Source: Planococcus halocryophilus
Lineage (GTDB): Bacteria > Bacillota > Bacilli > Bacillales_A > Planococcaceae
Direction: 5' to 3'
Assembly: GCF_022489025.1 (NCBI RefSeq)
Contig: NZ_JAKVTG010000003.1
Coordinates: forward strand, 236,890-300,889
DNA length: 64,000 nt
Shown here: positions 17,711 to 26,691 of the stretch, in pieces
Numbering within the stretch: position 1 is the first letter of the stretch
Layout of the letters: every line of letters begins with the position of its first letter
Made by a program: the position numbers and the translations under genes
The notes under the pieces: model-generated
Told to the model about the DNA's origin: nothing
Databases searched by the model: none
Seen by the model: only the letters and a program-made list of their open reading frames with translations

Positions 17711-18143
17711 ACTGTTCAAAATATTGTTCGTACGGACTCACATCGATTTTCATCTCTGCCAATTTTTTTCGTAAAAACTTATGATCACGTTTAGGCGTTG
17801 CTAAAATATAACCGCGAATAATGTGTTCGAGCTTCATCTTTTTAACTTTTTCTTCAAGTAAGACTTGCCCGATTCTACCAGCGATTTTTTGTTTAGCTAC
17901 TGGTCGGAATAAATCAGGAACGGGTTGAACCAATTCGTTCAACATTGCCTTTTCTTCATCGCCCCATAAATGTATGGTTTTATCCACGTAATATTCTTCC
18001 CAGTTCAAATCTGAAAGGCCGTCCTTTTTAGGTATGGACTTCAGGAACTTTCTGAACATAAAATATCCGCCAATGGCAAAAAGCCCTACTAATACGACTA
18101 CCCAAAATAGGATAAACCATAAAAACCAGCCATTCAGTTCCAT
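17709..18143 (-). CDS. DUF2621 membrane protein (YneK type)
   Basis: A 144-residue protein with one N-terminal membrane helix (residues 6-28) and a basic cytoplasmic part containing LNWEEYYVDKTIHLWG and RGYILATPKRDHKFLRKKL. This fits YneK/DUF2621, which also lies next to ccdA-yneI-yneJ in B. subtilis, so the neighbourhood is conserved although the gene here is convergent. Function unknown. Confidence 0.8.
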   Translation of the reverse strand: MELNGWFLWFILFWVVVLVGLFAIGGYFMFRKFLKSIPKKDGLSDLNWEEYYVDKTIHLWGDEEKAMLNELVQPVPDLFRPVAKQKIAGRIGQVLLEEKVKKMKLEHIIRGYILATPKRDHKFLRKKLAEMKIDVSPYEQYFEQ

Positions 18144-18263
18144 ATTGTTTCACCTCGTCTTTTCCATTACTTCCATTATAGAAGGGATTGAAAAGAAATT
18201 CATTAAAAATGTATCTCTTTTTTCTAACTGTGTCTATATAGCGAATGAAAGGAGGTGAGAAAC

Positions 18264-18482
18264 ATGGCCTTTAGTGATTTTAAGAACGCTAGCATTCGCT
18301 GCACGTACGACAATGGATTGGATGCAAACGGTAAAGTAAAGAGAAAGTTTAAATCGTATCACAACGTCAAAGAAGCTGCAGCTGCAGACGGTATTTTCGA
18401 GACAGCAGCGGTTTTGACAAACTTCGGAACCAAAACTTTGATGGATGTTGAAAAACAATCCGCAATCACAATCTATCAATAA
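18264..18482 (+). CDS. DUF1659 small protein
   Basis: A 72-residue soluble protein beginning MAFSDFKNASIRCTY, with GKVKRKFKSYHNVK in the middle and a short helical tail, which fits DUF1659. A perfect AAAGGAGGTG precedes the ATG at 18264. It is followed 21 bases later by a DUF2922 gene, a common pair in Bacillales, usually together with a YvrJ peptide. Function unknown. Confidence 0.8.
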   Translation: MAFSDFKNASIRCTYDNGLDANGKVKRKFKSYHNVKEAAAADGIFETAAVLTNFGTKTLMDVEKQSAITIYQ

Positions 18483-18503
18483 TTAGTAGGAGGGGAATAG
18501 AGA

Positions 18504-18719
18504 ATGGCTAAAACTTTAGAATTAATTTTCACAACCACTGCCGGAAAAGATGTGACATTAACAGTTGATGAACCACGTGCCAACGTCACAGACGCTGAAT
18601 TACTTGCAGGAATGCAAGCAATTCTCACGCACAATGTGTTCGAAGTAGAAGGATCACCACTCAGCACTGTAAAAGGCGCACGTATAGTTGAACGCAATAT
18701 TGTGGAGTACGAAGTATAA
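18504..18719 (+). CDS. DUF2922 small protein
   Basis: A 71-residue beta-rich protein (MAKTLELIFTTTAGKD..., then VTDAELLAGMQAIL) matching DUF2922. AGGAGGGG stands upstream. In many Bacillales the DUF1659-DUF2922-YvrJ trio is conserved; here all three are present. Function unknown. Confidence 0.8.
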   Translation: MAKTLELIFTTTAGKDVTLTVDEPRANVTDAELLAGMQAILTHNVFEVEGSPLSTVKGARIVERNIVEYEV

Positions 18720-18723
18720 GCAA

Positions 18724-18753
18724 GAAGCTCTCCTGTTTCGGGAGAGCTTTTTT
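18724..18753 (+). terminator. Terminator after the DUF2922 gene
   Basis: Hairpin AAGCTCTCC / GGGAGAGCTT with T-run. Confidence 0.8.
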
Positions 18754-18782
18754 CAATAGGAAGAACATCTATCACAAAATTA

Positions 18783-18942
18783 TAGCGCTTATCGGAGTTA
18801 AACGGCTGCTTTAGCTTTTCTCATTGTCTAGCTTCAGCTGTCAGATTCTCGGGACATAAGCCACTCTGGCTGTGCGGCAAAAACGCCGCTTCGCCAGATC
18901 GTCTTATGCCTGTCGAATCTAAACGACAGCTTGAGCTTTTCT
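18783..18942. repeat. Long imperfect-hairpin dispersed repeat
   Basis: A roughly 160-base element that folds on itself. Outer arms begin TAGCTTCAGCTGTCAGATTC (18829-18848) and end in CATAAG (18855-18860); the partner arm starts CTTATGCCTGTCGAATCT (18903) and runs to GACAGCTTGAGCTTTTCT. Inside, TCTGGC / GCCAGA and GCGGC-AAAAAC-GCCGC form the tip (18866-18899). Elements with TTGTCTAGCT...CATAAG...GCCTGTCG arms recur between genes of Bacillaceae and Planococcaceae, from memory. It contains no open frame. Confidence 0.65.
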
Positions 18943-18960
18943 AAATCGGAGGTGAGGTTT

Positions 18961-19089
18961 ATGGCTGAGTGGATGCAATGGGTACAGGAGCTCGGATTTC
19001 CTATATTTGTGTCATTTTACTTGATGCATCGTGTGGAAACGAAACTGGTCGCCATTCATGAAGCATTGCTTACATTGAAATTGTCCTGA
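18961..19089 (+). CDS. YvrJ-family small membrane peptide
   Basis: A 42-residue peptide, too short for usual gene calls. It begins MAEWMQWVQELGFPIFVSF, has one membrane helix (residues 10-24) and a charged tail MHRVETKLVAIHEALLTL. The pattern ELGFPIxVSxYLxxRxE is that of the YvrJ family. GGAGGTGAGG lies upstream of the ATG. It completes the DUF1659-DUF2922-YvrJ trio, but a hairpin repeat and a terminator separate it from the other two. Confidence 0.8.
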   Translation: MAEWMQWVQELGFPIFVSFYLMHRVETKLVAIHEALLTLKLS

Positions 19090-19183
19090 CTTCACAAAAT
19101 CGTGACAATGGCAGTATTCCATGTATTGTACTGATTCTACACTTTCGCTATGATTAAGGAGATGAAAGAGTGGAGGCAATAGT

Positions 19184-19747
19184 ATGCGATTTATTTCTTT
19201 ATCAGCATTAATAAGCTTAGTGCTGTTGCTGTCCGCATGTGGCAGTTCTGCAATCGATGATTTTTCATATACTGACCAACGTGGAGAACCGGTATCTTTA
19301 GAGGATTTAAAAGGAACGCCGTGGTTAGCGACTTTTGTTTTCACCAATTGCAATACGGTATGCCCGCCAATGACTTTTAACTTAAGCGGAATTCAGGAAG
19401 AGTTAGAAGCTGATGGCTTGAGTGATTATAAAATCGTGGCGTTTAGTGTGGATCCAGTTGTTGACACGCCCGAAACCTTACAAAACTATTTAGCCCAATA
19501 TTCAGTGCCAGATGAATCGAAATGGCATTTATTGACGGGATATACGCAGGACGAAATTGCAGAATTTGCTAAAGATAATTTTAAATCTTTTGTACGCAAT
19601 GATCCTGAAAGTGATCAAGTTATACACGGAACGAACTTTTATTTAGTAGACCAAGAAGGCGTGGTTGTAAATAATTATGACGGTTACGACAGTGTACCGG
19701 TTGAAGATATAAAAAATGATTTACGTGAATTAATCGAAGAATATTAA
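19184..19747 (+). CDS. SCO1/SenC-type copper chaperone lipoprotein
   Basis: A 187-residue lipoprotein (signal with lipobox LSAC) of the SCO1 family, which loads copper into the Cu-A centre of cytochrome c oxidase on the outside of the membrane. The metal motif TNCNTVCPPMT (CxxxC) lies near residues 56-66 and the conserved histidine in IHGTNFYLVD near 151. GGAGG precedes the ATG. The position near the ccd genes agrees with a role in respiratory-chain assembly. Confidence 0.92.
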   Translation: MRFISLSALISLVLLLSACGSSAIDDFSYTDQRGEPVSLEDLKGTPWLATFVFTNCNTVCPPMTFNLSGIQEELEADGLSDYKIVAFSVDPVVDTPETLQNYLAQYSVPDESKWHLLTGYTQDEIAEFAKDNFKSFVRNDPESDQVIHGTNFYLVDQEGVVVNNYDGYDSVPVEDIKNDLRELIEEY

Positions 19748-19772
19748 AAAACCGGTCATTGACCGGTTTTTT
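19746..19772. terminator. Terminator between the SCO1 gene and mscL
   Basis: Stem AAAAACCGGTC / GACCGGTTTTT; works in both directions between convergent genes. Confidence 0.85.
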
Positions 19773-20148
19773 CTTTGCTCAAAAGATCTCTGATTTCGAC
19801 AAGGAGTTGCTGAGTTTTGTCCAGGACTTCCGGTTCTTCGGCTACAGCAGGTATGTCTTTTTTTCGTTTTAACTTAATGAAAATGCGGATAACGACAAAA
19901 ATAGAAAATGAAATAATAAAAAAGTCGATAATAGCTTGTATAAATAATCCATAATGCAGTACCACGTCGTTAAATGTATAGCTCCAGTTTTCAACACTTA
20001 CTCCGCCGACCAACATTCCAACTACCGGCATAATGATGTCTTCTACTAAAGAAGATACTACTTTCCCGAAAGCGGCACCAATAATTACTGCTATAGCTAA
20101 GTCAAGGATGTTACCTTTCAACGCAAACTTCTTAAAGTCTTCCCACAT
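19756..20148 (-). CDS. mscL: Large-conductance mechanosensitive channel
   Basis: A 130-residue MscL protein that opens under membrane tension to release solutes on hypo-osmotic shock. It shows the N-terminal MWEDFKKFALKGNILDLAI helix, the first membrane segment with VIIGAAFGKVV, a second membrane segment around residues 65-90 and a C-terminal helix bundle. The ATG at 20148 follows AGGAGGTG; the frame extends upstream but without a suitable site. Convergent with the SCO1 gene. Confidence 0.97.
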   Translation of the reverse strand: MWEDFKKFALKGNILDLAIAVIIGAAFGKVVSSLVEDIIMPVVGMLVGGVSVENWSYTFNDVVLHYGLFIQAIIDFFIISFSIFVVIRIFIKLKRKKDIPAVAEEPEVLDKTQQLLVEIRDLLSKEKTGQ

Positions 20149-20306
20149 ACAAATCACCTCCTCTAATCTAATGATTATGATAACAAAAAAATTCTTGAAA
20201 TACACTTAGAAGTTGACTGTTAAAAAACCTTACCATGCCGCTTCTAAAAGGTAATGTTAAAGATGTTATGCTACACTAAAACAAATGAAAAAATAGGTGT
20301 GAAAAA

Positions 20307-20945
20307 ATGAAAAAGAAAAAATTACCAATTAGGTGGAAGCGTAAAGTGGGATGCCTGATTCTTTTTGTGCCTGCAGCGATTGTTATCGTGACCATCACTA
20401 TCTTGATATCTGCGATAATCAATTCTGATTCGGTATTTAAAACGATCAAAGACGCACCTAATAACTTAATTGGATTAAATGTACCTGAAGAAAATATTCC
20501 CTTATACAAAGAAGCAGCTGATGCTTACAATATCCCATGGACATTACTAGCTGCCCACCACCGAATTGAAACGAGATTTTCTACTATGGATCCTTTATTG
20601 TCGCCGGTTGGCGCAGAAGGGCATCTTCAATTTATGCCTTGTACATTTGTGGGATGGAGTCATCCAAGTTGCTCAGGACAAGGACAGGGAGACATTAGCG
20701 AAGAAGACAAAGTAAATCTTGATGTGATTGCCTATTATGGTGGCTATGGCGTGGATGGTAATGGAGACGGCATTGCAGATCCGTATAATCTAGAAGATTC
20801 ACTTTATAGCGCAGCAAATTATTTATCACAAAATGGAGCTGCAGAAGGCGATTTAGAAAAAGCCATTTTTCAGTATAATCATAGTGAAGAATATGTAGCG
20901 GATGTTTTACATTTTTATCATTTATACGAAGAAGAATATAATTGA
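20307..20945 (+). CDS. Lysozyme-like lytic transglycosylase, membrane anchored
   Basis: A 212-residue protein with one membrane helix (about residues 13-35) and an extracytoplasmic lysozyme-fold domain. Seen are LLAAHHRIETRFST with the likely catalytic glutamate, the GAEGHLQFMPCTF substrate-groove motif, a duplicated-acid loop GYGVDGNGDGIADPYN and the C-terminal YNHSEEYVADVL. This resembles lytic transglycosylases of the CwlT N-domain/SLT_2 type, which cut peptidoglycan glycan strands. Single gene, with its own terminator. Confidence 0.85.
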   Translation: MKKKKLPIRWKRKVGCLILFVPAAIVIVTITILISAIINSDSVFKTIKDAPNNLIGLNVPEENIPLYKEAADAYNIPWTLLAAHHRIETRFSTMDPLLSPVGAEGHLQFMPCTFVGWSHPSCSGQGQGDISEEDKVNLDVIAYYGGYGVDGNGDGIADPYNLEDSLYSAANYLSQNGAAEGDLEKAIFQYNHSEEYVADVLHFYHLYEEEYN

Positions 20946-20950
20946 CGAAA

Positions 20951-20979
20951 AAAAGAGTGGACTGGAGTCCACTCTTTTT
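20951..20979. terminator. Terminator after the lysozyme-like gene
   Basis: Stem AAAGAGTGGACT / AGTCCACTCTTT with flanking A- and T-runs; convergent genes on both sides. Confidence 0.85.
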
Positions 20980-20989
20980 GCATACATTT

Positions 20990-21244
20990 TTATTTTCTTT
21001 TTCTCATAGATCCCATGATCAAACTAAGAACGAATACAAAGATCAAAGCACCGATTAATGCTGGGATAATTGCTACGTCCCAAATTACTGGACCAAAGTC
21101 TCCTAGGATTAATCCGCCTAACCAAGCACCTACGATACCTGCAATAATGTTACCGATAATGCCGCCTGGAATATCTTTACCTAAAATCATTCCTGCGATC
21201 CAACCGATGATACCACCCATAATTAGATATAAAATAAAACCCAT
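20990..21244 (-). CDS. GlsB/YeaQ/YmgE-family small membrane protein
   Basis: An 84-residue glycine-rich protein with three membrane helices. The pattern MGGIIGWIAGMILG, GGIIGNIIAGIVGAWLGGLI and a basic end MRKRK is typical of the transglycosylase-associated (GlsB/YeaQ) family linked to general stress. AAGGAG precedes the ATG on the minus strand. Molecular function unknown. Confidence 0.9.
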   Translation of the reverse strand: MGFILYLIMGGIIGWIAGMILGKDIPGGIIGNIIAGIVGAWLGGLILGDFGPVIWDVAIIPALIGALIFVFVLSLIMGSMRKRK

Positions 21245-21333
21245 TTTTTCCAGCTCCTTTTAAGGTAATGTATAATTGCTACACTTTAGATATAACCTTA
21301 TTCAGGACATTTGAAACATAAAATAAAATTTTT

Positions 21334-21876
21334 TTATAAAACTTGTGCTCCTAAGGTTGCGGTGAAATGCCGCAGAGCCCATTCATGTCCAACTTGATCA
21401 AAACTAGCGACACCATCTTTATGGACAATGATACTAAATCCTTTATTATAAGCATCGACTGCGGTATGTAGCACACAAATATCAGTACAGACACCAACAA
21501 TATGGATTTCTTCAATACTCCGCTCACGCAGCACTAATTCTAAATTGGTTCCAGCAAATGCACTGTATCTTGTTTTATCCATCCAGATGATGTGGTCCTG
21601 ATGGGCTTCATAAATATCCGCAAGTCTTCCGTATAACGCTCGGCCAGCCGTGCCTCTTATATTGTGAGGAGGAAATAACTTCGTTTCAGGATGATAGGGA
21701 TCATCTTTTTCGTGTAAATCAACTGGCATGATAACTAGTTCGTCTTCATTTAAAAACTCTTCAGTCAACTGGCAAATTTTTTCTTCGATAATTTGTCCAG
21801 GTTTACCGCAAGTTAGAGCGCCATCATCTGCTACAAAATCTACCGTATAATCCACAACTAATAATGCTTTTTTCAT
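21334..21876 (-). CDS. Isochorismatase-family cysteine hydrolase, nicotinamidase-like
   Basis: A 180-residue hydrolase with the catalytic triad of the nicotinamidase (PncA) group: D in LLVVDYTVDFV, K in WMDKTRYSAFAGTNLE and C in GVCTDICVLHTAVDA. DLHEKDDPYHPET supplies the likely metal ligands. It probably turns nicotinamide into nicotinate for NAD salvage. ATG at 21876 has AGGAGTG upstream; three residues further up there is no site. Confidence 0.85.
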   Translation of the reverse strand: MKKALLVVDYTVDFVADDGALTCGKPGQIIEEKICQLTEEFLNEDELVIMPVDLHEKDDPYHPETKLFPPHNIRGTAGRALYGRLADIYEAHQDHIIWMDKTRYSAFAGTNLELVLRERSIEEIHIVGVCTDICVLHTAVDAYNKGFSIIVHKDGVASFDQVGHEWALRHFTATLGAQVL

Positions 21877-22003
21877 TATGTTCACTCCTATATCTTTTTC
21901 TTGATTATAAACTTAAATTAAATAAGATGAAAATAAACAATGTTTGCTAAAAGTTTTTCTTTTCAGTATAATCAGACTATTAAAGAGAGAAGGGGTGGTC
22001 CCG

Positions 22004-22111
22004 ATGCAATATGAAAATGTAAAAAAACTTAATCGACAAGGAATGATTTTTGTTGTTCTTCATACATTGCTCATTTTTAATTTTGCTTTGGATTTCGGGT
22101 TTTTCTTATGA
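22004..22111 (+). CDS. Small single-helix membrane peptide, unknown
   Basis: A 35-residue frame, MQYENVKKLNRQGMIF and then a hydrophobic stretch with the end DFGFFL, preceded by AGAAGGGGTGG eight bases before the ATG and followed within 20 bases by a terminator. The short basic head and single membrane helix suggest a small membrane peptide. I know no family for it. Evidence is the ribosome site, the compact transcription unit and the absence of any competing gene. Confidence 0.55.
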   Translation: MQYENVKKLNRQGMIFVVLHTLLIFNFALDFGFFL

Positions 22112-22125
22112 CCGGAAATATAAAT

Positions 22126-22160
22126 AAGCCTATCCCAAACTCATTGGGGTAGGCTTTTTT
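22126..22160. terminator. Bidirectional terminator
   Basis: Stem AAGCCTATCCCA / TGGGGTAGGCTT followed by T6 on the plus strand; also serves the recombinase-like gene on the minus strand. Confidence 0.85.
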
Positions 22161-22164
22161 ACGT

Positions 22165-23019
22165 TTATTCTCTTTTTAAACGAACTAATGAATCTTTTAA
22201 AATTCTAGATGCAGAATCTAGTGAAACACCCAGTGTTTCTTGGATTTCTTCCAGGTTTTTATGTTCAACTGAATACAAATAATGGACGTATGCAAAACGG
22301 ATATCACCTGAACGCATCGGCATGCCGACAAATGAAGAAAGAGCTTCCGTATAATCTGATAGCGATCCCATTTGAAACATCGTGTATTCGTTTTTTACTT
22401 TAGATGACAATAAGTAAGGAGTGCCACGGAATACTGCACGCTCAATTGCATCAAGCATAACTGGAATTTCTTTGTCAGTGAACTCCATCCGGCATTGATA
22501 GCCATCTTTTTTATCGACAGCTAAAATGAGCTTACCATCGCGATCATCAAAATTATCTACATCAATGGCTACCATATCGCGAAGGCGAAGTCCGCGAAGG
22601 TAAAGGATATAAAGAATTTTTGCATTCAAAGATAAACGATCAGCTTCAAGTACAGCATCTTTCTTTTTTAACAAATCTTCGTAATTTAAATGAATATCAG
22701 CCGGTGTCAAATCCAGCTTTTTACTAAATTTGAATTTGGGCATAAAATCGTTCGGGATGCGCCCAATTTGCCACATATAGTCAAACCATCTTCTAATATA
22801 AATTAGTTTCCGGTTTAAAGTACTGTCTTTAATGCCCGCCATGTGCTGATCCATTAAAAACTGTTGAATATCGGAAGGACGTATATCATGAGGTTCAACA
22901 GGTCTTTTGTACGTATGTCTAAGAAAAGCGAAGAGCGAGCGGATCAATTGGACTTCATGAACAACGGTGTTCGGGCTAATGCCGTTTTCCAGTCTAAATT
23001 TCTCGTAACCATAAGGCAT
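22165..23019 (-). CDS. Tyrosine-recombinase-fold protein lacking the catalytic tyrosine
   Basis: A 284-residue protein with an N-terminal SAM-like core-binding domain (about 1-95) and a C-terminal recombinase-like domain. The first arginine motif is present (LRGLRLRDMVAIDV), as is the hairpin lysine (AVDKKDGY). In the last box, however, the usual HxLRH reads GDIRF, the LGH reads LGV, and the position of the nucleophilic tyrosine is leucine (SASRILKDS). Strand exchange is therefore unlikely. AGAGGTG precedes the start. A DNA-binding or structural role is possible; function unknown. Confidence 0.75.
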   Translation of the reverse strand: MPYGYEKFRLENGISPNTVVHEVQLIRSLFAFLRHTYKRPVEPHDIRPSDIQQFLMDQHMAGIKDSTLNRKLIYIRRWFDYMWQIGRIPNDFMPKFKFSKKLDLTPADIHLNYEDLLKKKDAVLEADRLSLNAKILYILYLRGLRLRDMVAIDVDNFDDRDGKLILAVDKKDGYQCRMEFTDKEIPVMLDAIERAVFRGTPYLLSSKVKNEYTMFQMGSLSDYTEALSSFVGMPMRSGDIRFAYVHYLYSVEHKNLEEIQETLGVSLDSASRILKDSLVRLKRE

Positions 23020-23228
23020 TATGCGTCACCTCTTCTTAATGGATTTCCTTAAATTATACCATTAAATCAGGTAAATAGAACGTATTTTCCCTTGTCAATA
23101 GGCAGTGAGAAGAGTTTTTTTACATTTTGTATTCAATAGAATAACCTACTAGTAGAATGTATTTAATTTTCATAGATTAGGGTATGTTAAAAGAGTAGGC
23201 AATTAGACGAAACGAAGGTGGAAAAAAG

Positions 23229-23732
23229 ATGTTTAACGAAGACAATGCAAAAATTAGAAACCAAGTTCTTCAAGCAGTGGAAGGCATGACGGATGAAACA
23301 TTAAACTTGAAGCCTTCAGAAACTGAATGGTCACCGATTCAAATTCTAGATCATCTGCAATTAATGGAAAAAATCATTGCGAAGGGGGTTTCGCTAGAAC
23401 TACAAAAAGAAGAAAGCAAAAAAGCGGTCAAAAAGCCAATTGCCTTAACGGTTAGTCGATCGTTTAAAGTAGAAGCGCCGAGTCATGTCACCCCGACAAA
23501 TGACTTTGTTACACTTGAAGAAATGAAAGAGCGTTTAAATGCTTCGCATAACTTACTATATGAAGTTTACGCACGCGCAAGTCGTGAACAGTTAGAGAAA
23601 AAATCAATGAACCATCCGGTGTTTGGAAAAGTGCCGCTCATTCAGTGGTTTCCATTTGTCGGGTTGCATGAAAAGCGTCATTTTAAGCAATTACAAGAGA
23701 CCTTAAGAAAAATTGATGAATTGACCAGATAG
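23229..23732 (+). CDS. DinB-like (DinB_2) metal-binding family protein
   Basis: A 167-residue four-helix-bundle protein of the DinB/YfiT superfamily. Three metal-binding histidines are visible: ILDHLQLMEK near residue 40 and GLHEKRHFKQ near 140-145. Members include thiol S-transferases (bacillithiol-dependent) and proteins of unknown role. AAGGTGG precedes the ATG. It is not related to the polymerase called DinB. A single-gene unit before aconitase. Confidence 0.8.
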   Translation: MFNEDNAKIRNQVLQAVEGMTDETLNLKPSETEWSPIQILDHLQLMEKIIAKGVSLELQKEESKKAVKKPIALTVSRSFKVEAPSHVTPTNDFVTLEEMKERLNASHNLLYEVYARASREQLEKKSMNHPVFGKVPLIQWFPFVGLHEKRHFKQLQETLRKIDELTR

Positions 23733-23861
23733 TCATTCGAAAAACTTATCACATTCTATAATTTTAATGTAATTTACTTATGCTGTAGCATTCGGTATGA
23801 TAGAGGAGGAGAGAAGCGCTGATTAAGTGTTTTTCAGAAGATTTAAAGGAGGAACTAAAAA

Positions 23862-26576
23862 ATGGCAAAGAGCAGTTTGCACAACAGCCGCACTTCTTTT
23901 GAGCTAAATGACAAAACGTATAACTATTATCGTTTAGCTGCATTAGAAGAAGCAGGTATCGCTAAAGTATCACGCCTACCTTATTCGATTAAAGTTCTAT
24001 TGGAATCCGTATTACGTCAGCACGACGGATATGTCATCAATGACGAGCACGTTGAAGAATTAGCAAAATGGGGCAAAGATGCTAACAAAGAAGCAGAAGT
24101 TCCGTTCAAGCCTTCACGCGTTATCCTACAAGATTTCACAGGAGTACCAGTAGTAGTTGATTTGGCTGCACTTCGTTCAGCAATGGCTGAAATGGGTGGA
24201 GATCCAAACAAAATCAACCCTGAAATTCCGGTAGATCTTGTTATTGACCACTCGGTACAAGTTGATAAATATGGTACAGAAGATGCACTTCGCATCAACA
24301 TGGAACTTGAATTTGAGCGCAACGCTGAACGTTACCAGTTCCTAAGCTGGGCTCAAAAAGCATACGATAACTACCGTGCAGTACCACCTGCAACAGGTAT
24401 CGTTCACCAAGTAAACCTTGAGTATTTGGCAAACGTTGTTCATGCAGTTGAAAACCCAGACGGCACATTTGAAACTTTCCCTGATACATTGTTCGGTACA
24501 GATTCCCATACAACAATGATCAACGGAATTGGTGTTCTTGGATGGGGCGTTGGCGGTATTGAGGCTGAAGCAGGAATGCTTGGACAACCTTCATACTTCC
24601 CAATTCCAGAAGTTATTGGCGTTAAATTGACGGGTGAACTTCCAAACGGAGCAACTGCTACTGATTTGGCATTAAAAGTTACTCAAACATTACGTAAAAA
24701 AGGCGTAGTTGGTAAATTTGTTGAGTTCTTCGGCCCTGGCGTTACATCATTGCCACTTGCTGACCGCGCAACAATTGCTAACATGGCTCCAGAATACGGC
24801 GCAACTTGCGGTTTCTTCCCAGTTGACGAAGAAGCACTTGATTACATGCGTTTAACTGCACGTGATGAAGAGCAAATCGCTGTAACGAAAAAATATTTAC
24901 AAGCAAACGACATGTTCTTCACAGTAGATAACGAAGACCCAATCTACACGGACCTAGTGGAAATTAACCTTTCTGATATCGAACCAAACCTAGCAGGACC
25001 AAAACGTCCACAAGATTTGATTCCTTTATCTCAAATGAAAACTGAGTTCAACAAAGCTGTTACAGGCGAAGAAGGACCTCACGGTTTTGCACTAGATGAA
25101 GCTGAAATTGAAAAAACGGCAACGGTTAACTTCAAAGATGGCAGAACTGCTGAAATGAAGACCGGCGCATTAGCAATTGCAGCGATCACATCTTGTACAA
25201 ACACTTCTAACCCGTACGTAATGCTTGGCGCTGGATTAGTAGCGAAAAAAGCAGTAGAAAAAGGATTAACTCCACCTGCTTACGTGAAAACTTCATTAGC
25301 TCCAGGATCTAAAGTTGTTACAGGTTACTTGAACGATTCTGGTTTATTGGATTATATGAACCAAATCGGCTTTAACTTAGTAGGATACGGCTGTACGACT
25401 TGTATCGGTAACTCAGGTCCATTGCTTCCAGAAATCGAAGAAGCAATTCTTGATAACGATTTACTAGTTTCTTCTGTATTGTCTGGTAACCGTAACTTTG
25501 AAGGACGTATTCACCCACTTGTTAAAGCAAACTACTTGGCATCACCAATGTTAGTTGTTGCTTATGCACTTGCTGGTACTGTGGATATCGACTTTGCAGT
25601 TGATCCAATCGGTAAAGACAAAGAAGGGAAAGACGTCTTCTTCAAAGACATCTGGCCAACAACTGAAGAAATCAAGAAAACAGTTAAAGATACTGTTACT
25701 CCAGAATTGTTCCGTAAAGAATACGAGCACGTATTTAACGAGAACGAAGCATGGAATGCAATTGAAACGAACGACGATTCTTTATATGAGTTTGATTCGA
25801 CATCAACTTATATCCAAAACCCGCCGTTCTTTGAGGGTCTTTCAAAAGAGCCAGCTCCAATCGAAGCATTATCTGACCTTCGTGTAGTTGCGAAATTCGC
25901 AGATTCTATCACGACTGACCACATTTCACCAGCTGGTGCAATTGGTAAAGATACGCCAGCAGGATTATACCTTCGTGAAAACGGCGTTGAGCCTCGTAAC
26001 TTTAACTCTTACGGATCTCGTCGTGGTAACCACGAAGTTATGATGCGCGGAACATTCGCTAACATTCGTATCCGTAACCAAGTAGCTCCAGATACAACGG
26101 GTGGTTACACGACTTACTGGCCAACGGGCGAAACAATGGCAATTTACGATGCAGCTATGAAGTATCAGGAACAAGGCACAGGACTTGTTGTTTTGACTGG
26201 TAAAGATTACGGCATGGGCTCTTCTCGTGACTGGGCAGCTAAAGGAACATTCCTTTTAGGCATTAAAACAGTTATCGCAGAAAGCTATGAGCGTATTCAC
26301 CGTTCAAACCTAGTAATGATGGGTGTTCTTCCGTTGCAATTTGTTAACGGTGAAAGCGCAGATTCTCTTGGATTGACTGGACGCGAAACAATCAGCGTTA
26401 ACTTGACTGATGACGTGAAACCACGCGATCTTCTTACTGTTACAGCGACTGCTGAAGATGGTAAAGTAACTGAGTTCCAAGTATTAGCACGTTTTGATTC
26501 TGAAGTAGAAGTAGATTACTTCCGTCACGGCGGTATCTTACAAATGGTGCTACGTAACAAATTACTAGAAGTATAA
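23862..26576 (+). CDS. acnA: Aconitate hydratase A
   Basis: A 904-residue TCA-cycle enzyme (citB of B. subtilis) interconverting citrate and isocitrate; in Bacillus it also binds iron-responsive RNA elements when the cluster is lost. The three [4Fe-4S] cysteines are in SCTNTSNP and [11 protein letters not shown], and the swivel domain carries [24 protein letters not shown] precedes the ATG. Gene order onward (thioesterase, yneQ, yneR, plsY, yneT, parE, parC) equals that of B. subtilis after citB. Confidence 0.98.
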   Translation: MAKSSLHNSRTSFELNDKTYNYYRLAALEEAGIAKVSRLPYSIKVLLESVLRQHDGYVINDEHVEELAKWGKDANKEAEVPFKPSRVILQDFTGVPVVVDLAALRSAMAEMGGDPNKINPEIPVDLVIDHSVQVDKYGTEDALRINMELEFERNAERYQFLSWAQKAYDNYRAVPPATGIVHQVNLEYLANVVHAVENPDGTFETFPDTLFGTDSHTTMINGIGVLGWGVGGIEAEAGMLGQPSYFPIPEVIGVKLTGELPNGATATDLALKVTQTLRKKGVVGKFVEFFGPGVTSLPLADRATIANMAPEYGATCGFFPVDEEALDYMRLTARDEEQIAVTKKYLQANDMFFTVDNEDPIYTDLVEINLSDIEPNLAGPKRPQDLIPLSQMKTEFNKAVTGEEGPHGFALDEAEIEKTATVNFKDGRTAEMKTGALAIAAITSCTNTSNPYVMLGAGLVAKKAVEKGLTPPAYVKTSLAPGSKVVTGYLNDSGLLDYMNQIGFNLVGYGCTTCIGNSGPLLPEIEEAILDNDLLVSSVLSGNRNFEGRIHPLVKANYLASPMLVVAYALAGTVDIDFAVDPIGKDKEGKDVFFKDIWPTTEEIKKTVKDTVTPELFRKEYEHVFNENEAWNAIETNDDSLYEFDSTSTYIQNPPFFEGLSKEPAPIEALSDLRVVAKFADSITTDHISPAGAIGKDTPAGLYLRENGVEPRNFNSYGSRRGNHEVMMRGTFANIRIRNQVAPDTTGGYTTYWPTGETMAIYDAAMKYQEQGTGLVVLTGKDYGMGSSRDWAAKGTFLLGIKTVIAESYERIHRSNLVMMGVLPLQFVNGESADSLGLTGRETISVNLTDDVKPRDLLTVTATAEDGKVTEFQVLARFDSEVEVDYFRHGGILQMVLRNKLLEV

Positions 26577-26586
26577 GAGTGATACG

Positions 26587-26620
26587 AAAAGGCTGTTGGG
26601 GAAACCCAGCAGCCTTTTTG
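26587..26620 (+). terminator. Terminator after acnA
   Basis: Stem AAGGCTG-TTGGG / CCCAG-CAGCCTT with T5. Confidence 0.85.
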
Positions 26621-26691
26621 TCATTCTGTGGAATGTATATCATACAATCAAAAAGCATTTTCTTGTATACTAGTTAAGAGGTGAAAAGGAT

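Noticed and set aside
24017..24587. Leftward frames inside the aconitase gene
   Set aside because: Codon-structure shadows of a well-conserved gene; no start sites. The same reasoning was applied to all other long antisense frames inside recognised genes.
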